Below are positions 32,691 through 36,827 of a DNA stretch of 36,827 nt, in pieces (positions within the stretch are counted from its first letter, which is position 1; each line of letters begins with the position of its first letter). The stretch is from the NCBI RefSeq assembly GCF_029263155.1, contig NZ_JAJCYB010000103.1:1-36827 (forward strand). The letters are read 5' to 3'. The notes under the pieces are model-generated. The model saw only the letters and a list, made by a program, of their open reading frames with translations, searched no databases and was not told the origin of the DNA. The DNA comes from Pseudonocardia sp. (GTDB lineage: Bacteria; Actinomycetota; Actinomycetes; Mycobacteriales; Pseudonocardiaceae). The position numbers and the translations under genes were made by a program.

Positions 32691-35321
32691 TCAGCCGCGG
32701 CGACGCGGGTCGACCGCGGTCGCCGGGAGCCGGTCCGGCGCGGGGGACGCGGCCGTCGTCGCGAGGCGAGCTCGTTCCCGGGCGTCGTCGGCGCGTGCGG
32801 CGTCGGAGTGCCGGGCGGCGGCGCGGATCTCGCGGGACCGCCCGGGGACCGCCGGCGGGAGCGGCTCGGTGCGCAGGGTGAACGCCGGTGCCTGCTTGCC
32901 GTTCAGGACGAGGCGGGCGGCGGCGTGGTAGGCGCCCAGGTGGGTCAGGTCGTGGTCGGTGAGGTGCGGCGCGGTGTGGCGGGCGAGGTCACGGGCATCC
33001 TCCGGGCCCGCGTTGAAGTAGATCTTGGAGCGGGCGTTGGTGGACAGGCCCTCGCGCAGTTCCCGGGGAAGCTGTCCGAGGTGCTGGTGGGCCAGGGTCA
33101 TCGCGACGCGGAAGCCGCGGGCCTCGGCGAGCATGTCCTCGATGGGGTAGGGCAGGTTGAGGAAGTTGTGGCACTCGTCGACGACCAGTGAGGCGTCGCG
33201 GCGGTCGCGCTGAGGTGTGGCGGCGCGGGCGGTGGTGGCCTGCCAGGCGGCGGCGACGGTGAGCGAGCCGACCAGGCGGGTGGTCTCCTCGCCCAACGAG
33301 CCCTTGGGGATCCGCACCAGGCAGATGCCGCCGTCGAGGACCTGGGTCATGTCGATGGTGGAGGGGCCCGCAGTGAGGGCGGCGCGGACGAACGGGCGGA
33401 GCAGGAAGGCGCGTAGCTTGTTGAGCAGCGGCGCGACGACCTGGGCGCGGGCGCCGTCGGAGAGCTGGGCGTACCAGTCCCAGAACCCGGCGAGGACGGG
33501 ATCGGTGACCGCGGCGGTGAGCCGGTCGCGCCGGGCCGGGTCGGCGAGCAGCCCGGGGAGCTGGGCGAGGCTCGGGGTGTCGGGCTGCAGGGCGAGGGTG
33601 AGGCAGGCGGCGCGCATGACGTCGTCGGTGCGGGGGCCCCAGTACGCGGCGTAGACCCGGCGGAACACCGACACGAGGTTGTCCACGGCCAGGTCGCCCG
33701 ACGATATGCCCGGGCCGGCGGAGGTGGTGTCGAGGGGATTGAGGCAGGGCGGGCGGGAGCGTGCGTCGGCGTCGAGGAGCACGACGCGGTCGGCGCAGCG
33801 CCGCGGTAGCCGGGACAGCACGTCGGTGACGAGGTCGCCCTTGGGGTCGATCAGCAGGATCCCGCGGTCGGCGTCGGCGTCGGCGAGGATCATGTTGCCG
33901 AGCAGGGTGGACTTGCCCGAGCCGGTGGCGCCGATGACGTGCAGGTGCTGGCGGGCGTCGGGCACGCGCAGCGCGACCGGGCGCTGGCGGCCGGTGTCGG
34001 TGACCCCGAGTGGCTTCGCCTCCGCGCCCGGGGTGGCGATGCCCGGGGGCGGGGCGACGGCGCGGGCCCCGGCGCGGAGCAGCCCGGGGACGTGGACGTC
34101 GGTGGGCAGGTGCGCGAGCGCGGCGAGCTCGCGCACGGACAGGACGTCCCCGTCACGTCTCGAAGGACGTGACCGGCGGGCGAACCGGCGCGAGGCGAGG
34201 ACGCCGTCGGGCCGGCGCAGCCGGCGGCGGCCGTAGCGGTTGTGCTCGGTGTAGGAGGCGAACGACGCAGCGAGCGCGTGGGCCCGCCCGCGCACGAGAT
34301 CCCGCGCCGTCCGGACAGCGTCGTCGGTCGTGCCCCTCGCCGCCGGGACGGGGTGGGGCAGGTCGATGGCGGCGGCGTAGCGGACGACGGTCTCGTACTG
34401 CGCTCCGCGCTGTTTCTCGACGACCGCGCGGGCCTGGGCGGAGAGGTCGAGCGAGGTCGGCCAGTCCCGTGCCGGCCCGTTCGGCGCCCTGGTCGTCGAG
34501 CCCGGACAGGTGCGGCGCAGCGGCCGGGGGGTGATCAGGTCGAGCAGCTCGGACAGCGCCCCGGTCAGGACGCTCGTGGAGGATCCGGCCGTGCCGTGGA
34601 GGTGGCGGGCGCTGCGCCGGGCCCGCGCGACGCGGCGGCCGGTGACGGGGCGGGCGAGCACCTGGACGCAGGCTGCCTCGTGGCGGCCGAGCCCGCCGGT
34701 GACGACGCTGCCGGCGCCGACGAGGGCGCGGACCGGGTCGGCGTCGAACCGGGTACGCAGGGGCAGGGCCTCGGGGCGGGCGAGGCGCAGCTCGCCGCCG
34801 GTGATGACGCGGCGGTGCCCGGGCTCGGCGGGAGGTAGTGGCGGTCGGGCCGGTTCGGTGCGGGTGTGCGATCCCGGCCACGCCGCCTCCACGGCCCGCT
34901 CGACCAGGCCGGGCGGGACCGCGCCGGGTACCCACAGCCGGATCGTCACGCCGGTGCTGGTGAAGACGTACTCGCAGGCGAGGTGTGGCTGGCCGCCCAG
35001 CGTGCGGCGCCAGGCGGGGCGGAGCAGACCGACCAGGTTCGCCCACAGGGCTTCCCCGCCCGCCGGGTCGACGGACGGCGGGGCAAGCACGGTGACCTGC
35101 CGGGCGCCGGCGAGGAGGCGGTCGTCGCGGCGGCGGGTGAACCGCCGCCACCACAGTTCGGCGGCCGTGAGGATGATCGCGACGGCGGCCAGCACTGCCG
35201 GCCAGTGCGCGGAGGCGGGCCAGAGGCTCTCGGTGATCCACCGGGCGGGTGCGCCTGGATCGCGCAGCAGGTCCTCGAGAGGCGCCTTCGGGGGCGGGAC
35301 GGGAGGAACGTGGGCGGTCAC
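32691..35321 (-). CDS. VirD4/TraD-like conjugative coupling ATPase
   Basis: An 876-residue type IV secretion coupling protein of the FtsK/HerA group. One membrane helix lies near residues 42-60 (WPAVLAAVAIILTAAELWW). A large N-terminal region follows, then the ATPase core with Walker A VIGATGSGKSTLLGN near 462, ILLIDPKGDLVTDV shortly after, and Walker B SLVVDECHNF near 711. MTLAHQHLGQLPRELREGLS matches the post-Walker-B segment of VirD4. It should link the relaxase-bound DNA to the transfer channel. Start GTG 35321 is supported by AAGAGG at seven bases. It follows the VirB4-like gene after 47 bp and precedes Replic_Relax. Confidence 0.88.
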   Translation of the reverse strand: MTAHVPPVPPPKAPLEDLLRDPGAPARWITESLWPASAHWPAVLAAVAIILTAAELWWRRFTRRRDDRLLAGARQVTVLAPPSVDPAGGEALWANLVGLLRPAWRRTLGGQPHLACEYVFTSTGVTIRLWVPGAVPPGLVERAVEAAWPGSHTRTEPARPPLPPAEPGHRRVITGGELRLARPEALPLRTRFDADPVRALVGAGSVVTGGLGRHEAACVQVLARPVTGRRVARARRSARHLHGTAGSSTSVLTGALSELLDLITPRPLRRTCPGSTTRAPNGPARDWPTSLDLSAQARAVVEKQRGAQYETVVRYAAAIDLPHPVPAARGTTDDAVRTARDLVRGRAHALAASFASYTEHNRYGRRRLRRPDGVLASRRFARRSRPSRRDGDVLSVRELAALAHLPTDVHVPGLLRAGARAVAPPPGIATPGAEAKPLGVTDTGRQRPVALRVPDARQHLHVIGATGSGKSTLLGNMILADADADRGILLIDPKGDLVTDVLSRLPRRCADRVVLLDADARSRPPCLNPLDTTSAGPGISSGDLAVDNLVSVFRRVYAAYWGPRTDDVMRAACLTLALQPDTPSLAQLPGLLADPARRDRLTAAVTDPVLAGFWDWYAQLSDGARAQVVAPLLNKLRAFLLRPFVRAALTAGPSTIDMTQVLDGGICLVRIPKGSLGEETTRLVGSLTVAAAWQATTARAATPQRDRRDASLVVDECHNFLNLPYPIEDMLAEARGFRVAMTLAHQHLGQLPRELREGLSTNARSKIYFNAGPEDARDLARHTAPHLTDHDLTHLGAYHAAARLVLNGKQAPAFTLRTEPLPPAVPGRSREIRAAARHSDAARADDARERARLATTAASPAPDRLPATAVDPRRRG

Positions 35322-35368
35322 GTGAGGACCTCTTGTGGTGTGGTGGGCGGGGATGGGCACGGCCGGAG

Positions 35369-36796
35369 TCAAGACGGGTCGAGGAGGACGTAGCCGGTGT
35401 CGGGCGCGTGGCGTCGCCGGTCGGCCGGGCTGCGGTCGTCGAGGTCCTGCGCGGTGAGCTGGGCGGGGCTGGAGGTGCAGAGCGCGTCCTCCAGTTCGGA
35501 GGCGACGCCCTGGAACGCGACGCGGGTGGTGCCGGTGGACAGCAGTCCCTGGCCGCGGTCGGCGGACAGCAGGAACTGGCGCTCCCCGGCGGACAGGTCG
35601 AACACGCGGGTGACCTCGTCGATGGCCTGGCTGGACTGGCGGAGCAGGACCTGGGTGGCGGCGTTGGCGACGACGGCCTTCCCGAGGTCGGTGCCCAGGA
35701 CGTCGGCGGTGTCCTGGGTGGCGACGGTCAGCCCCGCCCAGTGCTTGCGCGACGCCTTGGCCATGCGGAACAGGAACTCGGCGCCGGCGCGGTCCTGCAT
35801 CAGCAGCCACGCCTCGTCGACGACGACGAGGCGGGGGCGGCGCAGGGCGGGGTTGGTGACCTGGCGCCAGATCGCGTCGAGGGTGAGCAGGGTGCCGGCG
35901 GCCTTGAGCTCGTCGGGCAGCTCGCGCAGGCTGAACACGACCAGGTGGCCCTCGGGGCAGGTGGTGGTCGGGCCGTCGAAGAGCCGGTCGAAGCTGCCCT
36001 CGACGAAGGGGTGCAGCCGCTCGGCCAGCTCCTTCCCGGCTTCTGGTCCGTCCTGGTCGGCGGCGAGGGCGTCGCGCAGGTCGCGCAGCAGCGGGGCGGG
36101 CCGGGTCCAGGTGGCGGGGTCGGTGGTGATCCCGGCGGAGGTGTAGGCGGCGGTGATCGCGCGGTCGAGTGCGGCCCGGGTGCCGGGGTCCGGGTGCTGG
36201 CCGAGCAGGACGGATACCGCGGTGTGCAGGAACAGGCTGCGCCGGGCGAGCGCGTCGCGAGGGGCGTGGCGGCGCCCGTCGGGGCCGGTGTGGATGGGCA
36301 GGTCGAGGGGGTTGAGCCGGATCCCGGGCGCGCCGAGATCGATCCGGGTGCCGTCGACGGCATCGCACAGGCGGGTGTACTCGTCCTCCGGGTCGATGAC
36401 GACGACCTCGACGCCGCGGTGCAGCGACCGGAGCAGCTCGAGCTTGACGAGGTAGGACTTGCCCGCGCCCGAGCGGCCGAGCACGACGGCGTTGTGGTTG
36501 TGCATGTGCGCGGCGAAGCGGTCGACGTGGACGAGGCCCTGGGAGCCGAGGTTGTGGCCGTAGAGCACCCCGTCCGGCGCAGCCGCGCCCGCGGGGTCGG
36601 GCGCAGGCAGGTCGGGGCTGGTGAACGGGAACGCTGCGGCGAGGGCGGCGGTGTCGAAGGTGCGGCGCATCGCGACCGGGTCCAGGCCCAATGCCACGTA
36701 GCGTAAGTGGATCAAGGACTTTGACCTGGTAGTTCTTGATCGGTGCGGCGTGGCGTGATCGTCCCGGGTCGTTCGGCTGGCACGGTCGCCGATCAT
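35369..36796 (-). CDS. VirB4/TraC-like conjugation ATPase, apparently 5'-truncated
   Basis: Type IV secretion ATPase. Walker A VVLGRSGAGKSYLVK, VVVIDPEDEYTRL, Walker B RPRLVVVDEAWLLMQD and the following TVATQDTADVLGT are all clear. The recognisable part starts around LGLDPVAMRRTFDTAALAAA (about 36,700). In full-length homologues this is the middle of the protein, preceded by some 200-400 further residues. Upstream of it the frame stays open to 36796, but with unrelated, basic sequence (TRDDHATPHRSRTTRSK). The 5' part therefore seems removed, probably by an insertion. The C-terminal ATPase domain is intact and ends 47 bp before the VirD4-like gene. Whether this copy functions is doubtful. Confidence 0.8.
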   Translation of the reverse strand: MIGDRASRTTRDDHATPHRSRTTRSKSLIHLRYVALGLDPVAMRRTFDTAALAAAFPFTSPDLPAPDPAGAAAPDGVLYGHNLGSQGLVHVDRFAAHMHNHNAVVLGRSGAGKSYLVKLELLRSLHRGVEVVVIDPEDEYTRLCDAVDGTRIDLGAPGIRLNPLDLPIHTGPDGRRHAPRDALARRSLFLHTAVSVLLGQHPDPGTRAALDRAITAAYTSAGITTDPATWTRPAPLLRDLRDALAADQDGPEAGKELAERLHPFVEGSFDRLFDGPTTTCPEGHLVVFSLRELPDELKAAGTLLTLDAIWRQVTNPALRRPRLVVVDEAWLLMQDRAGAEFLFRMAKASRKHWAGLTVATQDTADVLGTDLGKAVVANAATQVLLRQSSQAIDEVTRVFDLSAGERQFLLSADRGQGLLSTGTTRVAFQGVASELEDALCTSSPAQLTAQDLDDRSPADRRRHAPDTGYVLLDPS

Positions 36797-36827
36797 GGGC
36801 GAGGGTGTGGTGGTGCGGCCGGATCAG
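36709..36827. mobile_element. possible end of an insertion sequence at the window edge
   Basis: The conjugation ATPase similarity stops near 36,700. Just outside is the inverted repeat GATCAAGGACT (36710-36720) / AGTTCTTGATC (36731-36741), ten of eleven positions matching, with a ten-base loop. The remaining bases carry no recognised gene. A sudden loss of coding plus a short repeat suits an insertion-sequence end, but no transposase is visible inside the window. Confidence 0.35.

Noticed and set aside
31614..33191. Plus-strand open frame of 525 codons opposite Replic_Relax and VirD4
   Set aside because: Gly/Val/Glu-rich shadow with no motifs; the minus-strand genes here have strong family signatures.
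35249..36706. Plus-strand open frame of 485 codons opposite the VirB4-like gene
   Set aside because: Shadow frame; the minus strand holds intact Walker motifs.

Overview
The window is very GC-rich DNA with actinobacterial gene style: frequent GTG starts, ATGA/GTGA/TGATG start-stop overlaps, Tad pilus genes of the actinobacterial type, a lipoprotein of DUF3558 type, and Replic_Relax and NlpC/P60 conjugation proteins. A Pseudonocardia-like or related mycelial actinomycete is a reasonable guess. It is an inference from style and gene content, not from a marker gene.

Region 1 (1-4939) is a divergent aromatic-catabolism locus. A Rieske oxygenase alpha subunit (cut by the left edge) and a LysR regulator lie on the minus strand. 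On the plus strand are an SDR, a C-C-hydrolase-like alpha/beta hydrolase, a LigB-type extradiol dioxygenase and a small LigA-like subunit, the last three tightly packed. Together they could hydroxylate, dehydrogenate, ring-open and hydrolyse an aromatic substrate.

Region 2 (5051-9685) is a set of accessory genes: a beta-lactamase-fold serine hydrolase, an XRE regulator, an isoaspartate-methyltransferase-like protein, a 6-pyruvoyl-tetrahydropterin-synthase-like protein and a small unknown. The XRE and methyltransferase genes each carry an apparent one-base frameshift.

Region 3 (9805-22477) is a Tad/Flp pilus locus. A prepilin peptidase overlaps a lipoprotein gene on the minus strand. On the plus strand follow a lipoprotein, a secreted protein, a SAF/CpaB-like protein, a CpaE-like ATPase, TadA, TadB, TadC, a small pilin-like protein, two TadE-like minor pilins, a TadG-like protein and a large LysM/winged-helix/BTAD membrane protein (one frameshift). 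An HxlR regulator converges on it. About 0.8 kb of lower-GC DNA with no convincing gene (22951-23756) separates it from the next region.

Region 4 (23757-36827) looks like the backbone of a conjugative plasmid or integrative element. It begins with a co-directional set: a MoxR-type AAA+ ATPase with an N-terminal winged helix, a protein fusing an HExxH metallopeptidase-like domain to a VWA/MIDAS domain, an unknown protein and a DUF6283-like cysteine protein. A multiply frameshifted NUDIX gene and a protein with two winged helices follow. The conjugation genes on the minus strand read VirB4-like, VirD4-like, Replic_Relax, NlpC/P60. The VirB4 gene seems to be cut at its 5' end near 36.7 kb, next to an inverted repeat that may be the edge of an insertion sequence.

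The best candidate for an undescribed system is the AAA+ / metallopeptidase-VWA set, because related winged helices recur in other proteins of the same element. Six apparent single-base indels in four genes mean that either this copy is decaying or the sequence holds base-calling errors.
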